This document shows, piece after piece, positions 1 to 8,595 of a stretch of 64,000 bases of DNA (its first letter is position 1; each line of letters opens with the position of its first letter). This stretch comes from Shimia isoporae (GTDB lineage: Bacteria > Pseudomonadota > Alphaproteobacteria > Rhodobacterales > Rhodobacteraceae): NCBI RefSeq assembly GCF_004346865.1, contig NZ_SMGR01000003.1, positions 434,001 through 498,000 on the forward strand, in the 5' to 3' direction. Both the position numbers and the translations under genes were made by a program. The notes below the pieces were generated by a model, which saw nothing but the letters and a program-made list of their open reading frames with translations, did not search any database and was not told the origin of the DNA.

Positions 1-178
1 CCCTCAGGATGATCACGCCCCGGTTTTCCTGATTTGTCGGGACTGCGAGACGGTTGCCGAAACAGGCATGTCCATGCGCGCTAGCCTTGGCGCAGTTGCC
101 AAGGAAATGGGTTTCAAGATCGAAAGCACAGTGGTCGAGGCCGAAGGCCTGTGCCCCTCGTGTCAGCCCGCAACATGA
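1..178 (+). CDS. zur: Fur-family zinc uptake regulator Zur, C-terminal fragment
   Basis: Only the last 59 codons are in the window (frame from position 2, stop TGA 176-178). The fragment carries two Cys pairs, CRDC near its start and CPSC four residues before the end. This is the arrangement of the structural zinc site in the Zur/Fur dimerisation domain. The stop overlaps the start of znuC by 4 nt (ATGA), so the two are translationally coupled. Zur represses zinc uptake genes when zinc is sufficient (family knowledge). Assignment to Zur rather than Fur or PerR rests on linkage to znuCB. The 5' end and promoter are outside the window. Confidence 0.85.
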   Translation, partial: PQDDHAPVFLICRDCETVAETGMSMRASLGAVAKEMGFKIESTVVEAEGLCPSCQPAT

Positions 179-930
179 GGTTGGTCACCATAAAAGACAT
201 GTCGGTGAAGCTGGGCGCGCATCAGGCTTTGTCTCATGTGGACCTGACCATCGACAAAGGCGAGATTGTCACGATTGTCGGGCCGAACGGCTCGGGCAAG
301 TCGACCCTGTTGCGCAGCGTGATCGGCGCGATCCGGCCGGACAGCGGGACAGTGCTGAAAGCGGCGGACATGAAAATTGGGTATGTCCCTCAGAGCCTCT
401 CAATTGATCCCACTCTCCCTTTGACCGCAGGCCGGTTTCTGAGCCTGCCAAATCGGCGTACCAAGATCGCCGCTCTAGCGGCACTTACGCAAGCCGGCGT
501 CGAAGACATCGCCGATCGGCCAATGTCTGGCCTGAGCGGTGGTCAATTCCAGCGTGTTTTGCTGGCAAGGGCCCTCATGGACGAACCTGATCTCCTTATT
601 CTGGACGAGCCCACGACAGGTCTCGACCAGCCAGGATCAGCCGATTTCTACACCCAGATCGAGCGGGTACGCCGCGATACAGGCGCTGCAATACTCATGG
701 TAAGCCACGAGTTGCATGTGGTCATGAGCGCGTCCGATCGCGTGGTCTGTCTCAACGGGCACGTCTGCTGCCACGGTGCACCCGAAGTGGTGGCCTCTGC
801 TCCGGAATATCGCGCTTTGTTTGGCACAGGCACGCACGGTGCGTTGGCGCTGTACCGCCACGAACATGATCACCATCACCACGATGGGGACGCCTGCGAC
901 CACGACCATCAGCATCACGAAAGCCACTGA
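175..930 (+). CDS. znuC: Zinc ABC transporter ATP-binding protein ZnuC
   Basis: This 251-residue ABC ATPase should energise zinc import through the inner membrane with ZnuB. Visible motifs are Walker A (GPNGSGKST), the signature LSGGQ and Walker B (LLILDEPTTGLDQ), followed by the switch His (SHELHVV). The last 25 residues are very rich in His and Asp, a common zinc-binding tail in this family. The ATG at 175 overlaps the zur stop by 4 nt and is preferred over the GTG at 151, which would overlap zur by 28 nt. No znuA is visible; it may lie upstream of the window. Confidence 0.93.
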   Translation: MRLVTIKDMSVKLGAHQALSHVDLTIDKGEIVTIVGPNGSGKSTLLRSVIGAIRPDSGTVLKAADMKIGYVPQSLSIDPTLPLTAGRFLSLPNRRTKIAALAALTQAGVEDIADRPMSGLSGGQFQRVLLARALMDEPDLLILDEPTTGLDQPGSADFYTQIERVRRDTGAAILMVSHELHVVMSASDRVVCLNGHVCCHGAPEVVASAPEYRALFGTGTHGALALYRHEHDHHHHDGDACDHDHQHHESH

Positions 931-931
931 T

Positions 932-1726
932 ATGTTTGATGATTTTCTGGTGCGCGCGATTTTCGCAGGTATCGGCGTCGCTCTTGCAGCGGCACCGTTG
1001 GGATGCTTCGTCGTCTGGCGTCGCATGGCCTACTTCGGTGATGCAACCGCACACGCCGCAATCCTTGGCGTGGCTTTCTCGCTGGCCTTTGGGCTATCGA
1101 TTTTCATCGGCACGCTCACGGTTGCTCTGGCTATGGCGCTCACCGTCACAACGCTTGCCGGTCGGGGATATGCGATGGACACATTGCTTGGTGTGCTGGC
1201 GCATAGTGCGTTAGCCTTTGGCCTGGTTGCAGTGTCGCTTCAGCAAGGAATTCGCATTGACCCGATGTCGTACCTGTTCGGGGACATCCTCGCCGTGTCA
1301 AAGAGCGACCTTGTCGTAATCTGGCTGGGAGCAATCGGTGTGGTTGCCTTGATGATCTGGCGATGGCAGGGCCTTTTGACGTCTACGCTCAATCCGGATC
1401 TTGCCTATGCCAGCGGCATTGATCCCAAACGCGAGCAACTTGTCCTGACGATCGGACTTGCCGTGGTTGTGGCTGTGGCAATCAAGGTCGTTGGCGCCTT
1501 ACTTATTGGGGCTTTGATTGTGATCCCGGCGGCGGCGACGCGGGCGGTGACACGATCGCCGGAAGCAATGGCAGCCAGTGCGGCACTGGTTGGTGCGGCG
1601 TCGGCCTGCGGAGGCTTGTGGCTCAGCTACACAATGGACACACCCGCGGGCCCATCCATCGTTTGCGTGGCAGCCATGTTCTTCGCCGCAACCAATCTTG
1701 TGGCGAGAATCGGGTTAACACGCTGA
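932..1726 (+). CDS. znuB: Zinc ABC transporter permease ZnuB
   Basis: A 264-residue polytopic inner-membrane permease of the ABC-3 (ZnuB/TroC) family. It has a hydrophobic N-terminus, several long hydrophobic segments, and the conserved stretch GDATAHAAILGVAF after the first membrane region. It forms the channel for zinc and pairs with ZnuC, whose stop lies one base before this ATG. A longer in-frame reading begins at 776 inside znuC, but the ATG at 932 gives the normal family length. It is probably co-transcribed with zur and znuC and therefore zinc-repressed. Confidence 0.92.
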   Translation: MFDDFLVRAIFAGIGVALAAAPLGCFVVWRRMAYFGDATAHAAILGVAFSLAFGLSIFIGTLTVALAMALTVTTLAGRGYAMDTLLGVLAHSALAFGLVAVSLQQGIRIDPMSYLFGDILAVSKSDLVVIWLGAIGVVALMIWRWQGLLTSTLNPDLAYASGIDPKREQLVLTIGLAVVVAVAIKVVGALLIGALIVIPAAATRAVTRSPEAMAASAALVGAASACGGLWLSYTMDTPAGPSIVCVAAMFFAATNLVARIGLTR

Positions 1727-1826
1727 AATCCGGCCGAATTCCCTGTCAGTAAAACATCTGCAAAACGTCGGTATCGCATCGGTGTTCCTTTGCGCGATTC
1801 CGGCACTTAAGACAGCGTGCGTTGCA

Positions 1827-3071
1827 TCAACCGGTCAATGCAGCGTGCACAACTGCTTTGATTTGTGGTCGGGTTGGGTAAAAGCTCGAAGGCGCCAATT
1901 GGGTGAAAAACACCACCGACATATTTTCCACGGGATCGACCCAGAAAAATGTCGAAGCCATTCCGCCCCAACTGAAGTCACCGACGTTGCCAGCCACTCG
2001 CACCCGCGCTGGGTTGAGCAATACGGCACCGCCGAGACCAAATCCCATGCCTTCCATCGGTTGCTCCGCAAAGCTTTGCGGACCCATAGAAGCGATGTCG
2101 CCCGGCAAATGGTTCGACATCATGAAGCGCAAGGTCCGAGGCGACAACAACCGCGCATCCCCCAAGGCCCCACCCCGTCGTAGCATTTCTGCGAACTTCA
2201 TGTAGTCGTCCATCGTCCCAACGAGTCCTCCGCCGCCGCTCAGAAGAGAGGGCGCGCGAAAGGCTGCATCGTCGGGACCATAAACCAGACGCAGACTGTC
2301 TTCTCCTGCGCGGGCATCATTTAGTCCCATTGGGTCACCCGCCAGCGGGGTATAGAGCGCCGCAAACCTGTCTTCGGTACCGGGTCTGACTGCAAAGCCG
2401 GTCTCGGACATTCCAAGCGGGTCGAAAACCTCCTGCTGAAGAAAAACATCAAGCGGTTTGCCGGAAACCACTTCGATCACGCGCCCCAAAACATCAATGC
2501 CAACCGAATATTCCCACCGGCTGCCGGGTTTGAATGCCAGCGGCAAAGCAGCAAGTCGGTCGGTCAGTTCTGCCAATGGCTCCTGATCATTTTTGTAAAT
2601 GATGTTCTGATCCGCCATCGCTTTGGGCAGAATGCCCGGATTGAACGGATAGCTGGTACCGCTGGTGTGCGTGGCAAGCTGATGCAAGGTAGGTGTGGCG
2701 CAGGGTTCAACTTGATCAATCCGGGAGGCACCCGGGATCAAAGCGGTGCAATCCGAGAAAGAAGGAATGAAATCCGACACCGGCGCATCCAGATGAAACA
2801 AACCCTTTTCCGCCAGCATCATCAGGGCAACTGTCGTCACCGGCTTTGACATGGAATAGATGCGCACGACGGTGTCCCGCTCAAACGGGGTGCCATCTTC
2901 TACGCTGCGCAAACCGGCGGTGCGTTCGTAAACTACATCACCTTCGCGAGCGATCAGGATGCCATTGCCCGCGTGGTGGCGCGCCGCCACAAGCCGGTCC
3001 ATCCAGTCGCCAATCCGGTCAAGCCGGACTGGATCAAAACCTCGAGATTGAGGGTCTGCTGTGCCGATCAT
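1827..3071 (-). CDS. Beta-lactamase-fold serine hydrolase (EstB/class C-like)
   Basis: A 414-residue protein of the serine beta-lactamase/esterase superfamily. The SxxK nucleophile motif is visible as SMSKP about 80 residues from the chosen start, followed by the family pattern WEYSVGIDVLGRVIE (the YxN-equivalent Tyr) and a C-terminal GGAVLLNP stretch. Such proteins hydrolyse esters or small amides; the substrate cannot be read from sequence. No signal peptide is evident with the ATG at 3071. Upstream in-frame starts (3122, 3257) would add an N-terminus unlike the family and run into the promoter region of the next gene. It is convergent with znuB and divergent from the RTX protein, and looks unrelated to either. 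Confidence 0.85.
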   Translation of the reverse strand: MIGTADPQSRGFDPVRLDRIGDWMDRLVAARHHAGNGILIAREGDVVYERTAGLRSVEDGTPFERDTVVRIYSMSKPVTTVALMMLAEKGLFHLDAPVSDFIPSFSDCTALIPGASRIDQVEPCATPTLHQLATHTSGTSYPFNPGILPKAMADQNIIYKNDQEPLAELTDRLAALPLAFKPGSRWEYSVGIDVLGRVIEVVSGKPLDVFLQQEVFDPLGMSETGFAVRPGTEDRFAALYTPLAGDPMGLNDARAGEDSLRLVYGPDDAAFRAPSLLSGGGGLVGTMDDYMKFAEMLRRGGALGDARLLSPRTLRFMMSNHLPGDIASMGPQSFAEQPMEGMGFGLGGAVLLNPARVRVAGNVGDFSWGGMASTFFWVDPVENMSVVFFTQLAPSSFYPTRPQIKAVVHAALTG

Positions 3072-3255
3072 GCGCCGCGCCTCCCATTGCGCCTTGAGTT
3101 GCCACCAGAGTGGCGGTGGCATGTCTGCGGGACAAGCCTGTAAGATTACGTAGGTCACCGAGATGTGGTTCCGCGTGCGACAAGCTTCCCCCCTTCCATG
3201 CGGGTACGGAATCGCCACATACTCGGAACAACCGCGACACGTAAAGGATCGCTTC

Positions 3256-6201
3256 ATGCGTTTGATTCAGGCTATGGCCTTGGGCCTGCTCACAGTTTTT
3301 GGCTCCGGTGTTGCCGCACAGGAGCGCGATGCGCTCAATCTCTATGTCTTTGGCAACAGCCTCGTCCACCATCAGAGTGACACCGACGAAACCACGGTGC
3401 CGCACTGGCTTGCGCAGTTGGCCGAAGCCGACGGCAAATCAATTGCGATCGACGGACAGTGGGGGTTTTTGCGCGATTTTGCCAAGAATGAAACGCCGCA
3501 GGCGAACTGGCGGTTTTCCGGCGTAGACCGCGCCTGGGGTCGGCAGTTCCGCAACTTCAACGATGTTGATTGGGACGTGGTGATGATCACCCCTGCCAAT
3601 TTCATTCAATACCAGAGCGCGTCCGAGGCCTTTGACGGCGAAAACCCTGACAACGCGTCGCCCTTGACGGCCACTCTGGCTGTTATCGACCGCATGGCCG
3701 ACGCAGCACCGGACCGCTTTGTCATCTACGAGGGATGGGCTGACATGTCCGGCTATGGGAGTTTCCCGCCCTCGGCGCGCAAGTTTCGCAAATACTTAGG
3801 ATTCAACGCTGACGACTATGACGAATGGTATCAAGACTACGTCACGCAGTTGCAATCTAAGCGCCCCGATGTGCGCATCGACCTATTGCCGGTGGCCCGC
3901 GTGATTTCGGAGCTTGTCGACGGCGGCGTGCTTTTTGATATGACGCCTGAGGACCTTTACACCGATGATGCGCCCCATGGGACACCTACGCTGTATCTGT
4001 TGGCTGCGGCGATCAGCTACGTGGGTCTGCTGGAGACGGAGTTGCCGCTGGAAGTCGACTTGCCTGAGACCATCCACCCAGACGTGCGCACCTATTGGGA
4101 AGCTGTGCGGGAAGAAGTCCACCGCCTTGTGCTTGAACCAATTCGGGCCGCTGCTCTGGAGACACCCGTAAAAAAGGCTGAGGCTGCACCGGGGCAGCCT
4201 TTCAAAACACCGGCGACCGCTCCCGCGACTGGCGGCGCCAATGGACTTGGCTTGGCCGATCCCGCCCTGGCCATGGGACTGGCTGCGATTTCCGATTGGG
4301 GCACGCAATTGCCTTTCATCGACCTGATGAAAACGGCGCGACCCTGGGTCGGACACTTGCCGGACCAATGGGGCGGTGTGTCCGCCGATCAGATGGAGGA
4401 TTTTGGCCTTTTTGACGAAGAGGGCTGGGTCTGGGGCATTCCCGACAACATTGCTTCAGTTGAAGCGATCATGTTGACAGACCAGCCGCCCGAAGCGGAA
4501 GACCTTGCTGGACGTTATCGCGTCACTTGGCAAGGCAGCGGCACTGTGGAGTTGACTGGCCGTGCACGTGTCACAAGCCGTGAAGATCACGAAATCTGGT
4601 TTGAGTACACTCCCGGTGAAGGCCAGGTTGGCGTGCGTATCCGTGGCACCGACCCGACGCGCACCGGGGACTACGTTCACAGCATTTCTGTGGTTGCGGA
4701 AAAGCATATTCCACTTTTTGAAGCAGGTGCCGTGTTCAATCCGGACTGGCTTCGGGTCGTCGGCGATTTGAGGCTGGTGCGGTTCATGGACTGGATGCAG
4801 ACCAACAACTCGACGCAGTCCGTTTGGGATGACCGGCCGTTGGTCGAAGATTTTTCCTTTGGTTGGCGCGGCGTTCCCGTTGAGACCATGATCCAGCTTG
4901 CCAACGAGATCGGCGCGGATGCTTGGTTCAACATGCCTCACCTCGCAGAGGAAGAGTACATGCGCCGATTTGCGGAAACGGTACGCGATCAGCTTGACCC
5001 GTCGCTGGTGGCTTATGTCGAGTACTCCAATGAGGTCTGGAACTGGGGATTTCAGCAAGCGCAATGGGCGCTAAAGGAGGCGGAGGCGCGTTGGGGCAAG
5101 GTTGAAAATGGCCATATGCAAGTCGCTGGCGAGCGTGCGGGTGTCATGGGCCGGATCTGGGGTGACGTCTTTGGCAGTACCGCCAATGCGCGACTGGTCC
5201 GGATTGCGGCAACGCATACCGACTGGCCGGGACTTGAAAAAGGTTTGCTTGACGCCCCCATGGCCCAGAAAGACGGCGCGCCACCACCGGTGGCTAGTCT
5301 GGATGCCTATGCCGTGAGTGGCTATTTCGGCGTCGGCCTTGGCATGGATGGCGGTGCCGAAGAGGTATTGCAATGGCTGGATGAGGCGCGTGAACGGGCC
5401 GAAACGGTGGGTGCATCAGAGGGTTTGCAACGGGCAGCGCTAACCGCTTTTGTCGAGGAACAGCAATACAACGGCATGGACGCTAAAACCGCCGATGCGC
5501 TGCGCAACGGGTCCATGAAAGAGCTGATCACCGAAATGTGGCCCTATCAGGCTAAAGTCGCGCGCGACAACGGCCTTACTTTGGTCATGTACGAAGGCGG
5601 CAGCCATGTGACAGGCGTCGGCGAATGGGCAAATAACGAGACCTTGGGCAACTATTTTGCGGCATTGTCGACCAGCGACGAAATGGGCGCGCTCTACACT
5701 GAGTTGCTCGACGTTTGGCGTACGCTTGGAGGACGCAGCTTCAATGCTTTCAACGACGTCGGCAAATCCAGTAAGTGGGGCAGTTGGGGGCATCTGCGCC
5801 ATCTGTGGGATGAAACCCCGCGCCATTTGGCGCTGGTGCAATACAACGACGCCGGTCCTCACTGGAGCGAAACCCGCATTGAGGGTGCGTTCCTTCATGG
5901 CGGCGTATTTGAAGGCACCGACGGCAACGACCGGATTGCCGGAACCGTCAAGATCGACACCCTTCTGGGGGGTGGCGGCAACGATGTGCTGATTGCGGAC
6001 GGACGGGCGGACCGCCTGCACGGCGGAGCAGGCAGCGACCAGGCAATTCTCCCGGGAACACGGACGGACTACATGTTTGTGCGGGAAGGTGGCCGTATTC
6101 GCGCCACTGCCGAGGGTCGTGACTATCTGCTGACCGACATCGAGGCGGTGGGGTTCTCGGAGGCGCCCGCGCTGGTGGTCCCGATGTCCGGTTTGCTCTG
6201 A
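3256..6201 (+). CDS. Secreted SGNH/glycosidase-like protein with C-terminal RTX repeats
   Basis: A 981-residue protein starting at ATG 3256 with AAAGGA just upstream. Residues 1-21 look like a Sec signal peptide ending VAAQ. Next comes an SGNH-like block (YVFGNSLVHH; roughly to residue 290), a Pro/Ala-rich linker near 310-330, and a large region containing VAYVEYSNEVWNWG that resembles TIM-barrel glycosidase-like or 'cellulose-binding' surface proteins. Near the end are three RTX-type calcium-binding repeats (GTDGNDRIAG, GGGGNDVLIA, GGAGSDQAIL). It precedes the polysaccharide genes and could bind, trim or anchor the glycan outside the cell. The fold calls for the middle region are inference. 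Confidence 0.72.
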   Translation: MRLIQAMALGLLTVFGSGVAAQERDALNLYVFGNSLVHHQSDTDETTVPHWLAQLAEADGKSIAIDGQWGFLRDFAKNETPQANWRFSGVDRAWGRQFRNFNDVDWDVVMITPANFIQYQSASEAFDGENPDNASPLTATLAVIDRMADAAPDRFVIYEGWADMSGYGSFPPSARKFRKYLGFNADDYDEWYQDYVTQLQSKRPDVRIDLLPVARVISELVDGGVLFDMTPEDLYTDDAPHGTPTLYLLAAAISYVGLLETELPLEVDLPETIHPDVRTYWEAVREEVHRLVLEPIRAAALETPVKKAEAAPGQPFKTPATAPATGGANGLGLADPALAMGLAAISDWGTQLPFIDLMKTARPWVGHLPDQWGGVSADQMEDFGLFDEEGWVWGIPDNIASVEAIMLTDQPPEAEDLAGRYRVTWQGSGTVELTGRARVTSREDHEIWFEYTPGEGQVGVRIRGTDPTRTGDYVHSISVVAEKHIPLFEAGAVFNPDWLRVVGDLRLVRFMDWMQTNNSTQSVWDDRPLVEDFSFGWRGVPVETMIQLANEIGADAWFNMPHLAEEEYMRRFAETVRDQLDPSLVAYVEYSNEVWNWGFQQAQWALKEAEARWGKVENGHMQVAGERAGVMGRIWGDVFGSTANARLVRIAATHTDWPGLEKGLLDAPMAQKDGAPPPVASLDAYAVSGYFGVGLGMDGGAEEVLQWLDEARERAETVGASEGLQRAALTAFVEEQQYNGMDAKTADALRNGSMKELITEMWPYQAKVARDNGLTLVMYEGGSHVTGVGEWANNETLGNYFAALSTSDEMGALYTELLDVWRTLGGRSFNAFNDVGKSSKWGSWGHLRHLWDETPRHLALVQYNDAGPHWSETRIEGAFLHGGVFEGTDGNDRIAGTVKIDTLLGGGGNDVLIADGRADRLHGGAGSDQAILPGTRTDYMFVREGGRIRATAEGRDYLLTDIEAVGFSEAPALVVPMSGLL

Positions 6202-6304
6202 GTGGACGCCAAGTCACAGATAGCATGGGCTTTTTCGGTGACCACTGTTCGCCAGCCCTCGTGATCTGGTAAGGTCGCGCCAAAGCCCTGACATCGGGCA
6301 CGAA

Positions 6305-7144
6305 ATGAGGCGACCGCTGGTGTTGAGCATCATCATCCCTTCGCACAACGAGGCAGATCACATTGATGCCTGTCTGAAATCTGTGCTGGCCTCCACCGGC
6401 CCCAAGGTGGCGCAGGTGATCGTGGCTGCCAACGGCTGCGAAGACGACACAGTCCTGCGGGCTCAGATGTACGAAGGCATCGCCGGCAGCCGGGGTTGGC
6501 ACATTGACGTGCTGGATATGCCGGCAGTCGGAAAAATCGGCGCACTCAATCAGGCGGATCACATCGCCAAATTCCCCATGCGCCTTTACCTGGACGCAGA
6601 CGTCACCATAGATCCTGATCTGCTCCGTCAACTTTGTGTGGTGCTAGACACGAAGGAACCACGTTACGCCAGCGGACAGATGCGGTTGGCTCCGGCCCAA
6701 AGCTGGGCCACTCGGGCCTATGCACGCATTTACGCGCAGGTCCCGTTTGTCACGGATGGCGTTCCCGGCGCGGGCCTGTTTGCGGTAAACACGGCGGGGC
6801 GGCACAACTGGGTTCTGTTTCCCAAAATCATCTCCGACGACACTTATGTGCGACTGAGTTTTTCGCCAGATCAGCGAATCGCCGTTGATGCCGGATATGA
6901 CTGGCCGTTGGTCGAAGGCTTTCCTGCACTGGTTAAAGTCCGACGGAGACAAAACGCAGGGGTGGCCGAAGTCGCCGAGAAATATCCCTACCTTCTCGAA
7001 AATGACGACAAACACACCCTTTCATTCGGGGAGAAGCTGCGCATGGCCTTGAGCGATCCGCTCGGCATGCTGGTCTATGGCGCTGTGGCTGTGATCGTAA
7101 AACTCACCCCGCAAAAAGATGGCAGTTGGGGGCGCGGCCGATGA
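6305..7144 (+). CDS. Family 2 glycosyltransferase
   Basis: A 279-residue GT-A-type transferase. The N-terminus has the GT2 beginning (LSIIIPSHNEADHIDACL), and the metal/nucleotide-binding acidic motif appears as RLYLDADVTIDPDL near residue 100. A hydrophobic segment near the C-terminus suggests membrane association. It probably adds a sugar to the lipid-linked repeat unit of the locus. Its stop overlaps the flippase start by 4 nt (ATGA at 7141), so it belongs to the same operon. The donor and acceptor sugars cannot be told. Confidence 0.88.
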   Translation: MRRPLVLSIIIPSHNEADHIDACLKSVLASTGPKVAQVIVAANGCEDDTVLRAQMYEGIAGSRGWHIDVLDMPAVGKIGALNQADHIAKFPMRLYLDADVTIDPDLLRQLCVVLDTKEPRYASGQMRLAPAQSWATRAYARIYAQVPFVTDGVPGAGLFAVNTAGRHNWVLFPKIISDDTYVRLSFSPDQRIAVDAGYDWPLVEGFPALVKVRRRQNAGVAEVAEKYPYLLENDDKHTLSFGEKLRMALSDPLGMLVYGAVAVIVKLTPQKDGSWGRGR

Positions 7145-8508
7145 GTCGTCTTTCCGGCCTCACGTCCGGCAACTCCCTCTCTGCGAGAGCGTTTCGGTCG
7201 GGCGGGCTCACCATTCTTGGCTATGGCGGCAGCCAAGCCTTGCGATTGGCCTCCAACCTCATATTGACACGTTTGCTGTTTCCGGAAGCCTTTGGCCTCA
7301 TGAGCCTTGTCTGGGTTTTCCTGCAGGGCCTGAGCAATCTGAGCGACATGGGCGTGACCCAATCCATCCTTCAATCCAAACGCGGCGAGGATCGCGCATT
7401 TCTGGACACGGCCTGGACCATCCAAGTTCTGCGCGGGGTGCTTCTACTCGCTGTGACATGGTCACTCGCCGCTCCTGCAGCCGCATTCTATGATGCGCCG
7501 GAACTGGCGGAGATCCTGCCGGTTGTTGGTGTAACGCTTCTGGTCATGGGGCTTTTTCCAACAAAACGAGATAGCGCCAACCGCAATCTGGTTCTGGGAC
7601 GGATCACGGCCATAGACCTGAGCGCCCAGGTCATCGGGCTGGTCGTAGGCGTGGTTATTGCCTGGACTACCGGATCAGTTTGGGCGCTCGTCGCGAATGC
7701 GGTGACCACAACGGTCATGCAATTGATTTTTTACTATGTTTTCCTTCCGGGTGACGCCAACAAGCTGCGCTGGGAGAAACCCGCGGCACGGGAACTAATC
7801 GGGTTTGGCAAATGGATTTTTCTCTCGTCAGCTGCCGGCTTCCTGCTGTCGCAAGGTGACAAGATCGTACTTGGGAAGTTCCTCAATCTCGGGGCCTTGG
7901 GCGTTTACAACATCGGATTTTTTCTTGCCTCCTTTCCGCTCCTGCTGGGCGGCATGGTTATGCGACGGGTTATGATTCCGATTTATCGGGAGAAACCTCC
8001 GGGTGAGAGCGACGATAATCGCGCGAAGCTACATAAGATGCGCATGCTTCTGAGCACTGGCCTCATGGGGTTGCTGGCGGGTTTTGCCGTGTTGGGCGTG
8101 TGGTTGGTCGCTGTACTCTATGACCCGCGATACGCCCTTGCCGGAGGGGTCGTCGTGCTTCTTGCCGTGATGCAAATTCCGCAAATCATCGCGTTAACCT
8201 ACGACCATGCCGCTTTGGCCGCCGGTGACTCCCGTGGATTTTTCATATTGGCCTCGATACGCGCAACGTTGATGATCGTGGGACTGATCGTCGGCGCCTC
8301 ACAAGCTGGCCTGACCGGCGCGCTGGTCGGACAGGGCATCGCAATGGTCGCGGCCTATCCGGTTGTGGTCTGGCTTGCGCAACGGCACAAAGCATGGGAC
8401 GCCCGCCACGATCTTGTCTTCTGGTGCGTTGGAGTGGCCCTTGCCGCCCTGAGTTTTTGGCTGCATCACCCAATCATTGGTGGTTTGTCTGCCCTCAATT
8501 TGCCCTGA
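7141..8508 (+). CDS. Wzx-type polysaccharide/oligosaccharide flippase
   Basis: A 455-residue polytopic membrane protein of the polysaccharide transporter (MOP exporter) family, with hydrophobic segments throughout. The opening resembles flippases such as AmsL or WzxC (LTILGYGGSQALRLASNLILTRLLFPEAFGLMSLV). It should move undecaprenyl-linked repeat units, or another lipid-linked product, across the inner membrane. It is coupled to the preceding glycosyltransferase by a 4-nt overlap and sits 87 nt before the PKS start. That position makes it a candidate exporter for the PKS/NRPS-modified product as well as for the polysaccharide. Confidence 0.88.
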   Translation: MSRLSGLTSGNSLSARAFRSGGLTILGYGGSQALRLASNLILTRLLFPEAFGLMSLVWVFLQGLSNLSDMGVTQSILQSKRGEDRAFLDTAWTIQVLRGVLLLAVTWSLAAPAAAFYDAPELAEILPVVGVTLLVMGLFPTKRDSANRNLVLGRITAIDLSAQVIGLVVGVVIAWTTGSVWALVANAVTTTVMQLIFYYVFLPGDANKLRWEKPAARELIGFGKWIFLSSAAGFLLSQGDKIVLGKFLNLGALGVYNIGFFLASFPLLLGGMVMRRVMIPIYREKPPGESDDNRAKLHKMRMLLSTGLMGLLAGFAVLGVWLVAVLYDPRYALAGGVVVLLAVMQIPQIIALTYDHAALAAGDSRGFFILASIRATLMIVGLIVGASQAGLTGALVGQGIAMVAAYPVVVWLAQRHKAWDARHDLVFWCVGVALAALSFWLHHPIIGGLSALNLP

Positions 8509-8527
8509 TTTGACCTTTGTAAGGCTC

Positions 8528-8569
8528 CTTAGGGGCAATAGTTTTGGTATCAATCAATGAGTCCCTAAG
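8528..8569 (+). other. Inverted repeat in the flippase-PKS gap
   Basis: CTTAGGG (8528-8534) and CCCTAAG (8563-8569) form a perfect 7-bp dyad separated by 28 nt, in the short gap before the PKS gene. It could be an operator or a leader hairpin. There is no T tract that would make it a terminator. Confidence 0.35.
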
Positions 8570-8595
8570 CGTTTTGCGCGCAAATGGGGGCCGGA

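Noticed and set aside
3072..3257. N-terminal extension of the serine hydrolase to 3257.
   Set aside because: The added residues do not look like a signal peptide or family sequence and would overlap the start of the RTX gene.
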